A DNA stretch of 64,000 nt from DATLLJ01 sp035537875 (GCA_035537875.1 DATLLJ010000108.1:1-64000), one strand, 5' to 3'. Positions 40,848 to 50,994 are shown, counted from the stretch's first letter. The notes: generated from the sequence alone by a model not told the origin. Made by a program: numbers and translations.

Positions 40848-42791
40848 CTACATTAACGTGCACCCGTCAGAGGCGCCGCAAAAAAACGAATGCTGAACTC
40901 TGGAAGGCGGCAGGCAGGTAGGATCCGTCAGCCGCAGCAGCACATCGAGCTCCACCTGCGACGGGCGGCGTTTCGTCACGAACACCGTGACCGCGCCGTC
41001 CCGCAGAACCATCCCGACGGCGCGACGCGTTCCGATCGACGGCAGGGCGACCGTCCCGATGCCGCCAACGTCTTGTCCGTCGTGCCGGGAGATCAGCTGC
41101 GCTATGCGCCACAGCAGAGCGGCGTTGCCCGCTGCCGTCGGCGGCAGCACGAACACGCTCTTTTCGAGATGGCCGCGATCGCGCAGGTGCTCGATCTCCC
41201 ACACCAGTCCCGGTGAATCGGACGTACCCACCACGACGATGCGCGCACCATCCATCAGCGACAGCACCACGGACTGCCAGTCGCCGCTGCGAACGTAGCG
41301 CCGCGCCACGCCAATCGGCGGCCGCACGTCCTCGGGCCGGCCGATGGCGACGAGTGGACCCAGGGCGGCATACGTCTGCATCACATCTTCGAGATTGGCC
41401 AGCTCGACGCCGGGATCGACCACGCGGCTCCACGCCGGCAAGGATCCCTGACCGAGCGACACCTGGTCGTCGTCGAAGTCGCGGAGGAACAGGATCGGCG
41501 GTCGCTCGTCCTCGTTGAGGAGATCTTCGGCAGAGCGCACCGCCGCGCGCCGCGCCGCGTTGCGCAGACGGTCGGCGAGCGTCAACGTCACCTGCGTGGT
41601 GACGTACAGGATCGGCAGCAGCACGGCGGCGATGATCAGGAGATTCACGTAGTGCGCTTCGAGGAGGCTCAGGCGTCCGGGAAACGGCGACAACATCACG
41701 CCCGATGCGACGACGCGATCGCCGGCCCTCAGGAAATTCGTTCCTGCGCGAAAGTAGACGTAGAAGGCCGTTCCTTCGAGACAGAACGCCAGCGCGCTCA
41801 GCAGCACGCTCCGGTGTACGAGTGCGTCAAGCGCTCGCCGCCGCGGCGTCACGATTCCGCACAAGTGCAGCATGGCGGCCGGCCACGTGTGCCGACTGTT
41901 CTGTCGCAGCATCGCGATCAGCGTGGCGTCACGTTGCTGCCGCACCAGAATGACGCTGGCTGCACCGAGCGCGAAGACAATCGTCAGCTGGAGCGCGAAC
42001 GCGACGACGAGGTACCAGATCGTCCCGGTCTCGAACATGTCGGAGCGCACCGTGGTGACCACCCACAGCACGAGGCCGACGGCGAGCAGCGCGGTGATCG
42101 CGGCGCCGAAGCGTGCCGCCTTCAACGATCCGATCCACAGCGCACGCTGCCACACGACGAACAGGGCCCCGACGGCGAGCAGGAATGCAGTGACCGCGAC
42201 GCCGCTGATGACGCCGAATCCGGGGGCGTCAAAATCGTACATCGCGAACAGCAACAGGCCTGGTCCTGTCAGCAACGCCGACCCGGCGAGCGACGCGATG
42301 GCGGCTCTGATCGCACGCAGCGAGAGCAGCATGCGGCGGTAAGGCGCGCAGATCGGGTCGAGGTCGACAATGTGCGACCGCGTCTCGTGGGTGGACGTGT
42401 CAGCCGCGCCGGCGTCCGTCGCCGGTGGAACGTCTTCGGCCGCATCGCGAGTTCGCGAGACGGCGGCCGATTCCGCACGCGGATACCAGCGCACGAATCG
42501 CTGGGCGACATACATGATCGCCAGCGCACCCCACGCATACGCTGGTGCGGTGAACACGCCCATGGCGAGCACGGGAATGGACGCGGCGACGAACCACGCC
42601 TGTCGTTCCGCCCGCATGCACAGACGATAGAGACACCACCACACCAGCAGGGTGGACAGGGTGGCGCCTGCCACCCGCGCGATGACGGCCCCGTGCGCCA
42701 CCGCCATCAGACTGCTCGGCACGAGCAGGACGAGAAACGCGAGCGCGAAGACAATGCGGACGACGATGGCGTGGGGAAGCGTCAGTGCCAC
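40848..42791 (-). CDS. Multi-pass membrane protein with TIR/SLOG-like cytoplasmic domain
   Basis: 647 residues. I chose a GTG at 42789-42791, six bases after GGAGG; the frame continues 50 codons upstream without membrane-protein features. About eight to ten hydrophobic segments fill the first 430 residues. The C-terminal domain has PPILFLRDFDDDQVSL, LVAIGRPEDVRPPIGVARRY, SLMDGARIVVVGTSDSPG and LVWEIEHLRD. This pattern recurs in bacterial membrane proteins and looks like a TIR- or Rossmann-type module. Function unknown; a sensor or effector role is possible. Confidence 0.75.
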   Translation of the reverse strand: MALTLPHAIVVRIVFALAFLVLLVPSSLMAVAHGAVIARVAGATLSTLLVWWCLYRLCMRAERQAWFVAASIPVLAMGVFTAPAYAWGALAIMYVAQRFVRWYPRAESAAVSRTRDAAEDVPPATDAGAADTSTHETRSHIVDLDPICAPYRRMLLSLRAIRAAIASLAGSALLTGPGLLLFAMYDFDAPGFGVISGVAVTAFLLAVGALFVVWQRALWIGSLKAARFGAAITALLAVGLVLWVVTTVRSDMFETGTIWYLVVAFALQLTIVFALGAASVILVRQQRDATLIAMLRQNSRHTWPAAMLHLCGIVTPRRRALDALVHRSVLLSALAFCLEGTAFYVYFRAGTNFLRAGDRVVASGVMLSPFPGRLSLLEAHYVNLLIIAAVLLPILYVTTQVTLTLADRLRNAARRAAVRSAEDLLNEDERPPILFLRDFDDDQVSLGQGSLPAWSRVVDPGVELANLEDVMQTYAALGPLVAIGRPEDVRPPIGVARRYVRSGDWQSVVLSLMDGARIVVVGTSDSPGLVWEIEHLRDRGHLEKSVFVLPPTAAGNAALLWRIAQLISRHDGQDVGGIGTVALPSIGTRRAVGMVLRDGAVTVFVTKRRPSQVELDVLLRLTDPTCLPPSRVQHSFFCGASDGCTLM

Positions 42792-43248
42792 AGGAAGCCT
42801 CCACCCGGGGGAGCAGATCGAGGAGGGACGATAACGCCCCGTGCCTCCTGCGGCAACCTCAGCTGACCGCGACCGGTGGCCGTCATCTCTTGCGGTGCAA
42901 CGGGCGACGCGGTCAGCTGTTACAAACGAAGCCTCGCCCAAAACATCCTTGCGGTTCGGCTCAGCGACTACCTAGCGGGATGGTTCCCCGGAACCGGAAG
43001 CGAGTACTGGCGCGGATGACGGCGTTCCTCTTACGTCAGTCGTTCTGTTTGATTCTGTCCTGCTCGCGGCAACAGCATTGTCGTCCGATGCTTGGAGGCG
43101 GATGGCTCTTAGTCCCGGTGAATCTATGTAGTGCGGATACAATCGTCCAAGCACCCTTATTTGCGTGACCGTTACACTTCGGGTGACACAGAGCAGTTAT
43201 TGGGCGGACCCCAACGGGAAGTCGGCAATTTAGGCCGAATTTCGACGC
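42792..43248. other. Intergenic region upstream of tRNA-Ser
   Basis: No gene I can support in about 457 bases. GGATACAAT at 43135-43143 could be the -10 part of a promoter for the tRNA, with no clear -35. The 3' end of the region carries the leader of the minus-strand membrane protein gene. Confidence 0.3.
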
Positions 43249-43338
<90 letters not shown>

Positions 43339-43439
43339 ATTCTAGTTCCTTCGGCTTCGCGAACTGGCTTCTGAGGCGCCCCGAGGCCCATCCGGCATAT
43401 GAACCTTGTCGCCTGTCGTGGGCTGATTCTCAGCTCATG

Positions 43440-44023
43440 TCAGAAGTGCATGGCGAGCGCCACGCCTCCCTGGCCGCGTCCGACGAGGGGGGCGAGGCGG
43501 AACGCGCGCCTCTCCACCGGCTGTCGCAGCACGACTCGTAGCTCCGAGCGGTTCCGGGCCCGATCGATGAGGACCCCCAGGCCCGCCCCCACGAGGGTCA
43601 TGGTGATTGTCATATCGCGGCAGAAGGTCGGCGGACTAGCTTGCTCGCAGGGGCCATCGGTGTTCTCAGCGCCATACGTCATCAATGCCGTCACTCCACC
43701 GAAAATAGCAGCCCAATGGCGGTGCCGTCCCAGAGCGGGTCCTTCGTCAGGGTAACCGCCGCCGGACTAGCGAGTGAAAAGCGCCACTCGTTTGGCGACC
43801 TCTCCTCTTCAAGTCCATGCACCAAGAGCGAATCCCCGGATACTGCGGCAACACGACCCCTGATGGTCTCGCCGTTCGTATCGGTGTCCGAGATCAGTCG
43901 ACCGACCCGCAGGTAGTCCGCGAGCATCTCATCGGTGGGCTTCACCGTTTGCGTATAGAGCAGAGAGGGCAACCCCAGCACGCCGAGGAGAGGGAGAAAT
44001 CGGGCACGTGCGATTCGATACAT
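43440..44023 (-). pseudogene. Small secreted protein gene, frameshifted
   Basis: The ATG at 44021-44023 opens a signal peptide (LPLLGVLGLPSLLYTQ) and a domain with IRGRVAAVSGDSLLVHG. Near 43697-43705 the frame shifts by one base. The other frame continues IFGGVTALMTYGAE, MTLVGAGLGVLIDRARNRSE and ends RGQGGVALAMHF. The order (signal peptide, beta domain, glycine-rich helix, basic end) matches the broken gene at 39979-40546, so the two are probably related. Only the first part would be made from the present sequence. Confidence 0.6.
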
Positions 44024-44213
44024 TCGGTCTCCCTCCACCCTGAATGCGTGAATGAAAGAGAGTGAAGCTCAAAACAGACCTCCTCGGACGAAAGGACGCA
44101 TGAAGGCCGTTCGTTAACGCCATCCACGTGATCGGACCCTGCCCCCGTGCACGGCGGCGTCGGTCGAACAGGCAAAAGCCTTGGTTCTTCGTGCGCGGAA
44201 ACTGAACGACGGT

Positions 44214-45443
44214 TCAGCGGCCCAGGTTGGCCCTTCCGGTGATCGGCTTGGAAGAGATACGCGTGGGGACGTAGTGAGAACGTTCGACGACAACCGCACC
44301 GGTGGCTGGGGCAGGACGGCCGGCCCCGTTTCCGGCGGGCGCGCTCGACACGTGGCCTTTCGATGGCTCGGCGGGCGCCGGCACAGACGGCCGTTCCGCG
44401 CGCGGATGACCCGACACCAGCGGCGGATTGCCGCTCGTGTCGCGCATCGCGTACGACGCGATCGCGAGGTGCCTCGAGAACGAGGAGGAGCTCTTGGAAT
44501 CGAGCAGTTCGTCGACGCACCGCTCGAACTCGGTCGCTTTGGGCTGACCGCGCCGCGCTGCGAGGCCTGCGAACAGATCCTGCGCGTGACGGAGGCCTCC
44601 GACGAGCCGATCGACCAGCTGGGATGGATTCAGACCGGATTCGAGATCGGCGTTGTAGGCGGCGTCGATCGTCTGGAGCAGCTCGGTCGCGTACTGCGTG
44701 AGCACCGGGTCGCTCTTGACGGGCTCGGGGGTCTCGACTCGTTTTGACGTCACGGCGTCGGCCGGAGACCCGCGCTCGGGACGTTTGTCCCGACTTCCGG
44801 CGGGTTCTAGCGCGGTCTCGTCCCGGCCAGGCGCCTGCGCCTTCACGACCACCACCGGCTGTGTGCCAAGAGCCGTTCGTACACTCTCAAGCTGGGCCGA
44901 CAGCCGTACGCGCTCCGTGGACTCGACGGCCAGTTGCTGACGGATGGCAGCGACTTCCCGTTCATGACCCTCGGCGGCTGTCTGCAGCTCCATGGCACGG
45001 GCGTTCGCCGACTTCAGGTGACTGGTCAACTCCTCGTTCCGGCGCTGCAATTCGTCTGCTCGGGCCGCAATGGTTTCGGTGTCGCGGACCTGCTGCTCCA
45101 ACCTTCGACGCGCGTCCTCCGTGTCCTTCCGCGCGCCAGCGAGGAGACGCTGAGCGTGCGCCTCAATGTGGCTGGTTGCAAGGGCGAGCAGCACGTCGAC
45201 GGGCGCAGCCAGCTGGTGAGCATCGGCCTCGGCATCGGCGCTCAATACCCGGTCGCACGAACAGGCCGCCTCGGTGAGCAGGTCCCGCAAACGTTCGATC
45301 GTCTTCAGCGCGGGAGCGGTTCGTCTGGCGAGGGCCGCTTCCAAGGTGGCAATCGCTTGGGATCGCCCTTCCCGGAGATCGATCAGGGACTCGACCCGGC
45401 CAGGCCCTTGGGGCGTGGGTGCTGTGAGAACGCCTTCGCTCAT
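44214..45443 (-). CDS. Coiled-coil protein of unknown function
   Basis: 409 residues. The middle (about residues 100-185) is a long heptad-rich coiled coil (KDTEDARRRLEQQVRDTETI, ADELQRRNEELTSHLKSANA). It is flanked by an N-terminal helical part with CSCDRVLSADAEADAHQ and a C-terminal Ala/Pro-rich, probably disordered tail. There is no signal peptide or membrane helix, so it is likely cytoplasmic. I recognise no family. The 267 bases between it and the next gene show nothing obvious. Confidence 0.65.
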   Translation of the reverse strand: MSEGVLTAPTPQGPGRVESLIDLREGRSQAIATLEAALARRTAPALKTIERLRDLLTEAACSCDRVLSADAEADAHQLAAPVDVLLALATSHIEAHAQRLLAGARKDTEDARRRLEQQVRDTETIAARADELQRRNEELTSHLKSANARAMELQTAAEGHEREVAAIRQQLAVESTERVRLSAQLESVRTALGTQPVVVVKAQAPGRDETALEPAGSRDKRPERGSPADAVTSKRVETPEPVKSDPVLTQYATELLQTIDAAYNADLESGLNPSQLVDRLVGGLRHAQDLFAGLAARRGQPKATEFERCVDELLDSKSSSSFSRHLAIASYAMRDTSGNPPLVSGHPRAERPSVPAPAEPSKGHVSSAPAGNGAGRPAPATGAVVVERSHYVPTRISSKPITGRANLGR

Positions 45444-45710
45444 AGACTCTGCTCCTGGGAACCCGCGTCTCGGGTTCTCTCGCGCTTCTGTCTGACTATC
45501 GGTTTGTGGCGACCTTAGTCTTTAGGGCTCGACTCCGTAAGGCTGAGCTCGTGCGTTTTGCACCTCCCAGCTGCGGCTTTCAGTCGCGGCAGCCATCAGT
45601 TCCGGGACTTCGCGCCGTTCGCTCCGGCGCCTCGTCCGCGACTATTGCCGAGGCGGATACTCAGATCGGAAATTGGGGAGAAATCGTGGAAGGGGGTGGT
45701 GAGGTAGCCG

Positions 45711-47207
45711 TCAGCGCTCGAACGACTCCTGCCGCGAGGCGTCTGAGAGGCGAATCAGATAGCGCTCAGGCTCCGACCAGAACTTCTCACGCAGTTCTTG
45801 CAGGGTCTGAACGCCGCCATAGCTAATCGCTGAGCAGAGATGCTTCAGCATGTCATGAATAATCGGTCGCACCGATCCTCGCGCCGGCACACTCACCTCC
45901 AACCCCTCGGCTCCAAGCGCTTCCAACTCGCGAGGACCAGCGTCCTCCAGATCGAGACGATCGCGAACGGCGCCAACCGACGCCATCCCGCGAAACACTT
46001 TGAACGGCACGCGGGCAACTTTTTGTGACTCCGGAATCAGAACCGTCTTCAGAACGATCTCGCCCGGCGTCTCCGCGGTGCCGGCGAACGCGCTCCCGAG
46101 CATCACTGAATCGCCCCCGAACAGAAGCGCTTGCGCGAACGCGCCGTCGCGCTTGACCCCACCGTCGGCGATGAGTGGCACTCGATCACCAACGGCCTGC
46201 CGGCACTGCACCAGCGCTTCGACTTGCGGCACGCCGAAGTTCGTGGTCAGACGCGTCGTGCACCCGCCACCCGGACCAATGCCCACCTTGATCGCGTCCA
46301 CGCCGCGCTCCAGCAGGAACATCGCACCCTGACCGGTCGCCACGTTGCCCGCGACGAGCGACACGACGCCGAGCCGTTTGCGCAGCTGCTCGATCGCTCG
46401 ATCCATCACGAGCGAATGGCCGTGGGCGATGTCGATGACGATCGCATCGGCGCCGGCGCGCTGCAACTCCACGGCACGTTCGAGATAATCGCCGGTTGCG
46501 CCCACCGCCGCGGCCACGCGGAGCCGGCCCTGGTTGTCGCGCGTCGCAAACGGATGCGTACGGTGCTTTATCAGATCCTTGGCGGTGATGAGTCCCAGCA
46601 CTGTGTCATCTGCGTTCACCAGCGGAATCTTCTTGACCTTTCGTTCAGTCATGACACGTTCGGCATCCGCAAAGGCAATCGGACCGGTGTGAACGACGAG
46701 CCGGTCGCGTGGCGTCATGCGGTCAGCCACGAGCGCATCGCCGCTGACGAAACGGACATCACGCCGTGTCAATAGCCCGGCTAGTCGCTTCCCGTCGGTT
46801 GTGACAACGAGCGTGCCCACGCCCGTTCGCTCCATGAGTTGCAGCGCGTCGGCGACGTGCGTGTCGGTGTCGACAGTATGCGGATCAGCGATGATACCGT
46901 GCTGCGTCCGCTTCACCGCGGTCACTTCGCCGCTCTGGGGGGCAATATCGCCGACGCGAAATCCGCGATCGATCACGCCAATGCCGCCCTCTTCGGCGAG
47001 CGCGACAGCCATGGCGGCTCGCGTGATCGTATCCATGTTCGCCGAGACAAGGGGCCGCTTCAGGGCGATCTGAGTGGTAAATCGGCTAGAGAGATCGATC
47101 GTCGCCGGATCACGGCTGGGTACCGTGCCGAGTTGCGGCGTCAGGAGAAAGTCATCGAACGTGCAGCCGCGCACGAGTTGCAGCAAGTTCAGGGCATCTG
47201 GGGGCAC
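45711..47207 (-). CDS. guaB: IMP dehydrogenase/GMP reductase family protein with CBS domains
   Basis: 498 residues, IMPDH-like throughout: FDDFLLTPQLGTVPSRDPAT, a CBS pair at about 100-220, VDIAHGHS-type region at 257-265 (IVIDIAHGHS), GNVATGQGA and the active-site Cys316 in GIGPGGGCTTR. IMPDH normally has GPGSICTTR, and the flap lacks a clear Arg-Tyr pair (ASVGAVRDRLDLEDAGPREL). Guanine-nucleotide synthesis (IMP to XMP) is the default call. A GMP reductase of the GuaB1 kind, or another altered activity, is possible. Confidence 0.82.
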   Translation of the reverse strand: MPPDALNLLQLVRGCTFDDFLLTPQLGTVPSRDPATIDLSSRFTTQIALKRPLVSANMDTITRAAMAVALAEEGGIGVIDRGFRVGDIAPQSGEVTAVKRTQHGIIADPHTVDTDTHVADALQLMERTGVGTLVVTTDGKRLAGLLTRRDVRFVSGDALVADRMTPRDRLVVHTGPIAFADAERVMTERKVKKIPLVNADDTVLGLITAKDLIKHRTHPFATRDNQGRLRVAAAVGATGDYLERAVELQRAGADAIVIDIAHGHSLVMDRAIEQLRKRLGVVSLVAGNVATGQGAMFLLERGVDAIKVGIGPGGGCTTRLTTNFGVPQVEALVQCRQAVGDRVPLIADGGVKRDGAFAQALLFGGDSVMLGSAFAGTAETPGEIVLKTVLIPESQKVARVPFKVFRGMASVGAVRDRLDLEDAGPRELEALGAEGLEVSVPARGSVRPIIHDMLKHLCSAISYGGVQTLQELREKFWSEPERYLIRLSDASRQESFER

Positions 47208-47533
47208 AAGCGCAGATTAGCGCAACGGTCGTACCACTACAGCTGCAAACTGCTCAGCTGCGTTGTGCTGGCGTGAGAGCGCTCCAGGGGCTCGGCAACG
47301 AACTCATCGAGCCGTGCCATGCCGCTGCTACGGGACGACAGGTGCGGCGGCTTCGTCTTTGCGCACCGCTTCCGCGGCGTCGGCCGTCGGCGACTGGCCC
47401 GGGCACGATCACTTGTTCATCGTCACGCCCAGTTTCAGCGTTCCTCCGGGTATTGAAAGGGCAAAATGCCCACGACCCGCTTCTATCGCACTCCGAAAGT
47501 CCCGGCACTCGGCGAAGAGGTGTGCCGGCGCGC
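47208..47533. other. Intergenic region with a short ORF overlapping the SHOCT gene
   Basis: Little coding signal in 326 bases. On the minus strand an ATG at 47535-47537 overlaps the SHOCT stop as ATGA and opens 42 codons ending at 47409 (MSAPAHLFAECRDFRSA...). It has no family resemblance. It may be a small translated ORF or chance. Confidence 0.25.
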
Positions 47534-47752
47534 TCATCGTCGGAGATCCTCCAGGCGCCGTTGGTACTCGTCACGCTCGATCTCGCCCTTCGCATAGCGC
47601 CGCTTGAGAATCTGCTCAGGCGTTTCGTCGGCTCGGGGCGAGAATCCGCCGGAAGCTCCAGCGACCAGCCGCACGAGTAGTACCAGAACGACAATGCCAG
47701 TGATCCACCACAGAGCCATCCACCAGCCCATCGAGCCCATGTAAGGCCACAC
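47534..47752 (-). CDS. SHOCT-domain small membrane protein
   Basis: 72 residues from a GTG at 47750-47752, preceded by GGAGGTGA. One membrane helix (WWMALWWITGIVVLVLLVRL) is followed by a SHOCT motif (ETPEQILKRRYAKGEIERDE YQRRL). SHOCT proteins are short and usually of unknown, often oligomer-forming, function. It lies 29 bases after the rhodanese-MBL gene and is the likely last gene of that operon. Confidence 0.85.
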   Translation of the reverse strand: MWPYMGSMGWWMALWWITGIVVLVLLVRLVAGASGGFSPRADETPEQILKRRYAKGEIERDEYQRRLEDLRR

Positions 47753-47781
47753 ACGTCACCTCCAGTGATCGGAACAAGGGA

Positions 47782-48888
47782 CTACCTCACGGCGCATCGG
47801 TTGGCTCCCGCTTCGAGGTTCGTCGGGTCGGTTGTCGGGAATTCGCCCGCCTCATTCAATTCGACGATGCGGGCGAAGTTCGGCGGCGTCGGCGGCAGCT
47901 TCGACGTGACCCGTCGCACGAATGCGGCTTCCGACGCGAGCCATCCGGACAACCACGTCTCCACGTCGCTCATGGGGGCCGCGACGGCCCGTCCATCGAA
48001 CGCGATCGGCTCGCTGGCATGCCCCGGCAACACCATCGTGTGAGGAGGAAAGGCGTGCAGGCGGGTAAGTGACGTGAACAGCGCGCGGGCTCGCTGTCGC
48101 GCGGCCTCCGGGGCGGCGTGCAGGTCCGGGCGCCCCACACCGTTGATGAACAGCGTGTCGCCGGTGAACACCGCGACCCCGTTCAATGCGTAGGACGTGC
48201 TCTCATCCGTGTGGCCGGGCGTGCGCATCGCGGTGAGGCTGGCGCTGCCCAGCGGAATGCGTTCGCCGTCGGCAATGGCGGTGAACGCGAACCTGACGCG
48301 CGACTGCGGAGGCAGCAGAAGCACCGCGCCTGTCTGTCTGACCAGTTCGCGTGCGCGCGACAGGTGGTCGGCGTGGACATGGGTCTCGAGCACATACCGA
48401 ATGGACCAGCCGTGGCGATCCGCGAGTTCGAGGTACACGTCGACCGAGACCGACGGGTCGATCACGGCGGCCTCTCCCGAGGAGCCGACCACGTAAGAGA
48501 GGCATCCCTTCCCGGTCCGACGGACCTGGATGACGCGGCATGACTGGTCCGGGAGCGGCACGTCCGCGGCATTCCACGCCAGACTCCACGCTTTCATGCC
48601 GCCGGCGAGCGATCGCGCGTCGAAGCCTCGTTCGGCGAGCATCTCTGCGGCCGTTTGGCTGACCAGGCCGGCGTTGCATACCGTTACGACAGGTCGATCG
48701 AGCGGGAATGCCGCATCCGCGAGCGCGCCGGGCTCTCCCGCGCGCAACGCCTCGTAGGCGTTGAGGTGCGTGCTTCCGGGTATCGCCCATTGGGCGCGGT
48801 CTTCGTCGGTTCGGACGTCCAGCACCGTGACCGGCTGCTGCGCGTCGAGCCACTCGCGCAGGGTCTCCGCTTCAATCTGCATCGTCAT
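47782..48888 (-). CDS. Rhodanese-metallo-beta-lactamase fusion (persulfide dioxygenase-like)
   Basis: 368 residues. The N-terminal rhodanese domain has the catalytic Cys in VVTVCNAGLVSQTAAE. The C-terminal metallo-beta-lactamase domain has THVHADHLSRARELV, TPGHTDESTSYAL and FTGDTLFINGVGRPDL, the ETHE1/persulfide-dioxygenase pattern. Such fusions handle sulfane sulfur: the rhodanese moves it between thiols and the MBL domain oxidises glutathione persulfide to sulfite. The start is one of three ATGs after GGAGG; 48886-48888 has the best spacing. It follows the MFS gene on the same strand. Confidence 0.9.
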   Translation of the reverse strand: MTMQIEAETLREWLDAQQPVTVLDVRTDEDRAQWAIPGSTHLNAYEALRAGEPGALADAAFPLDRPVVTVCNAGLVSQTAAEMLAERGFDARSLAGGMKAWSLAWNAADVPLPDQSCRVIQVRRTGKGCLSYVVGSSGEAAVIDPSVSVDVYLELADRHGWSIRYVLETHVHADHLSRARELVRQTGAVLLLPPQSRVRFAFTAIADGERIPLGSASLTAMRTPGHTDESTSYALNGVAVFTGDTLFINGVGRPDLHAAPEAARQRARALFTSLTRLHAFPPHTMVLPGHASEPIAFDGRAVAAPMSDVETWLSGWLASEAAFVRRVTSKLPPTPPNFARIVELNEAGEFPTTDPTNLEAGANRCAVR

Positions 48889-48946
48889 CATGCCCTCCGA
48901 CGTCTCGCCCAACACATTGCCGGGCTCGACGCCTTTCCCCATACGG

Positions 48947-50296
48947 TCACTTCGGCCTGTGCATGTCTACAGCGAGTGGTTGGCGCGCGTGGGGCATCGC
49001 CATCGCTGACTCGTCATTGGCCCGCACAGTCGTTCGCGCTTCAGCCGGCAGGGTTTCCGCCATTCGCGTCGCCGACACGATCCCGGACACGAAGGTCAGC
49101 GCCGCGATGACCCACATGGCGACGTTCAACCCAAACGCGTCTGCGGTGATCCCCGCGAGCAGCGCGCCGATCGCATACCCGAGATCACGCCAAAGGCGGT
49201 AGACGCCGACTGCGGACGCCCTCCATGACGGGTGAGCGACGTCGCCGATGGCGGCGAGGAGGGTCGGGTACACCATCGCCGTTCCAATCCCGAGCAGCAC
49301 CGCACCGATGACAAACCCGGCAAATGCATGTGCCACCGTCACCGCGCCAATGCCAGCGGCCTGGATCCACATGCCCCAGACGATGAGCGGCTTCCGACCC
49401 GTGCGGTCCGAGAGCGCGCCGGTCGCCAGCTGAGCGAGGCCCCACGTCGCCGGGTAAATGGCCGCGAGCAGCCCCACCTGCGCCAGGTCCATCCCGGCGG
49501 CGGCGAACACCAGCGGGAAGAGGCCCCAGGCCATCCCGTCGTTCAGGTTGTTGACGAGTCCGGCCTGACTCACGCTCGAGAGGTTGCGGTCGAACCAGGT
49601 GGTGCGCCAGAACACCTCGCGAGGCGTGGGGGCGTCGTCAGGCGATACAGGCCGGAGGAGGGCGGACTCATGCGACACGTGATGCTGCGTTTCGCGGACG
49701 AGCCCTGCGGACAGCGCGAACCCCACGGCGACGAAGACCACGCCGAGATAGAACGGCTGCGGGCGGAGGCCGTAGCGTGCGGCAATCCAGCCCGTCGCGA
49801 GCGCACTGGCCGCGACCGCCACGTATCCGGCGAACTCGTTCAAGCCCATCGCCAGCCCGCGCTGCTTCGCGCCGACGAGGTCAATTTTCATGATGACGGT
49901 GGTCGACCACGTCAACCCTTGGCTGATGCCAAGGAGGAGATTCGCGAACAGCACCCAGTTCCAGCTCGGCGCCCACATCAGGAGGAATGGCACCGGCGCA
50001 GCGACCAGCCACCCGGCGACCAGCACGTGTTTACGGCCGAGACGATCAGACAGCCGACCGGCACCGTAGTTGGTGAGCGCCTTCGCGACACCGAACACTA
50101 CGATGAACGACAGCACGGCAGTGCGAGCGGCAAGCTGGAACTCCTGCTCCGCAATCGCAGGCAGGATGCTGCGCTCCAGGCCGACCATGGCGCCAACAAA
50201 GGCATTCACGACGACGAGCAACGCGAACTGACCGAGGTTCTCGCGGAGGCCCAGGCGCACGGCGCCTGCTGTTGGCGGCGGTGTTGATGGACTCAT
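48947..50296 (-). CDS. MFS transporter
   Basis: 449 residues with twelve likely helices and the MFS loop motif GRLSDRLGRKHVL, repeated in the second half as GALSDRTGRKPLIV. Its ATG overlaps the stop of the ArsR-rhodanese gene (ATGA), so both are translated together. In this setting it may export a sulfur compound such as sulfite or thiosulfate, but the substrate cannot be read from sequence. Confidence 0.9.
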   Translation of the reverse strand: MSPSTPPPTAGAVRLGLRENLGQFALLVVVNAFVGAMVGLERSILPAIAEQEFQLAARTAVLSFIVVFGVAKALTNYGAGRLSDRLGRKHVLVAGWLVAAPVPFLLMWAPSWNWVLFANLLLGISQGLTWSTTVIMKIDLVGAKQRGLAMGLNEFAGYVAVAASALATGWIAARYGLRPQPFYLGVVFVAVGFALSAGLVRETQHHVSHESALLRPVSPDDAPTPREVFWRTTWFDRNLSSVSQAGLVNNLNDGMAWGLFPLVFAAAGMDLAQVGLLAAIYPATWGLAQLATGALSDRTGRKPLIVWGMWIQAAGIGAVTVAHAFAGFVIGAVLLGIGTAMVYPTLLAAIGDVAHPSWRASAVGVYRLWRDLGYAIGALLAGITADAFGLNVAMWVIAALTFVSGIVSATRMAETLPAEARTTVRANDESAMAMPHARQPLAVDMHRPK

Positions 50297-50994
50297 CGTC
50301 GTCCACAGGCGTGAGGGCTGTCGCCGGTTTCAACGCGCAATCCCTGCGCCCGCCATTCGGGCACACCATGCTCCATACGGTGCGCGCGGAAGCCCTTCCG
50401 TCGGAGGAGATCGACCGCGTCGAGCGCCATCACACAGTACGGGCCGCGGCAATACGCCACGATGTCGCGGCGTTTCTGCAACTCGCCGAGGCGTTTCCCC
50501 AGGTCGGCGAGAGGTACGGAGATCGCGCCCGGTATGTGAGCCGCCAGGTACTCCTCACGGGGACGGACGTCGATGAGGGTGACCTCGCCGGCGCGGACAC
50601 GCCGGACGAGCTCGTTGTTGCCAATCGCCTCAAGCGCGCCGCGTTCTTCGAGGTACTGGCGCGTCACCTGCTGGAGCTCCGCCAGCCGCGACTCCGACAG
50701 GCGTCGCAACTGGAGAAAGAACTCACCCACGTGCGGGTCCGCGAGCCGGTAGGTGACGTACAAGCCCGCCTTCCGGGCCTCGACCAGACGGGCGCGTCGG
50801 AGCACCTGCAAATGGTGCGAGGTCGTCGCGACGCTCTGCCCGGTCTGGTGGGCGAGCGCTTCGACCGTCCGGGCTCCCTGGGACAGGAGATCGAGGAGCT
50901 CGAGACGGTTCGGGCTCGCTGTGGCTTGGCCGATGCGGGCGATCTGCTCGTAGATTGCGCGCTTCAATGACGCCGGGCGTGTCGTGGTGGGCAT
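50293..50994 (-). CDS. ArsR-family repressor fused to rhodanese domain
   Basis: 233 residues from the ATG at 50992-50994. The N-terminal ArsR winged helix (ASPNRLELLDLLSQG, QSVATTSHHLQVLRRARLVE) is followed by a rhodanese domain with catalytic loop AYCRGPYC. The regulator probably senses sulfane sulfur through the rhodanese or other cysteines, and represses its own operon through the palindrome at 51002-51025. No ribosome-binding site precedes the start; the promoter is only a few bases upstream, so the message may be leaderless. It begins the operon with MFS and the rhodanese-MBL gene. Confidence 0.92.
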   Translation of the reverse strand: MPTTTRPASLKRAIYEQIARIGQATASPNRLELLDLLSQGARTVEALAHQTGQSVATTSHHLQVLRRARLVEARKAGLYVTYRLADPHVGEFFLQLRRLSESRLAELQQVTRQYLEERGALEAIGNNELVRRVRAGEVTLIDVRPREEYLAAHIPGAISVPLADLGKRLGELQKRRDIVAYCRGPYCVMALDAVDLLRRKGFRAHRMEHGVPEWRAQGLRVETGDSPHACGRR

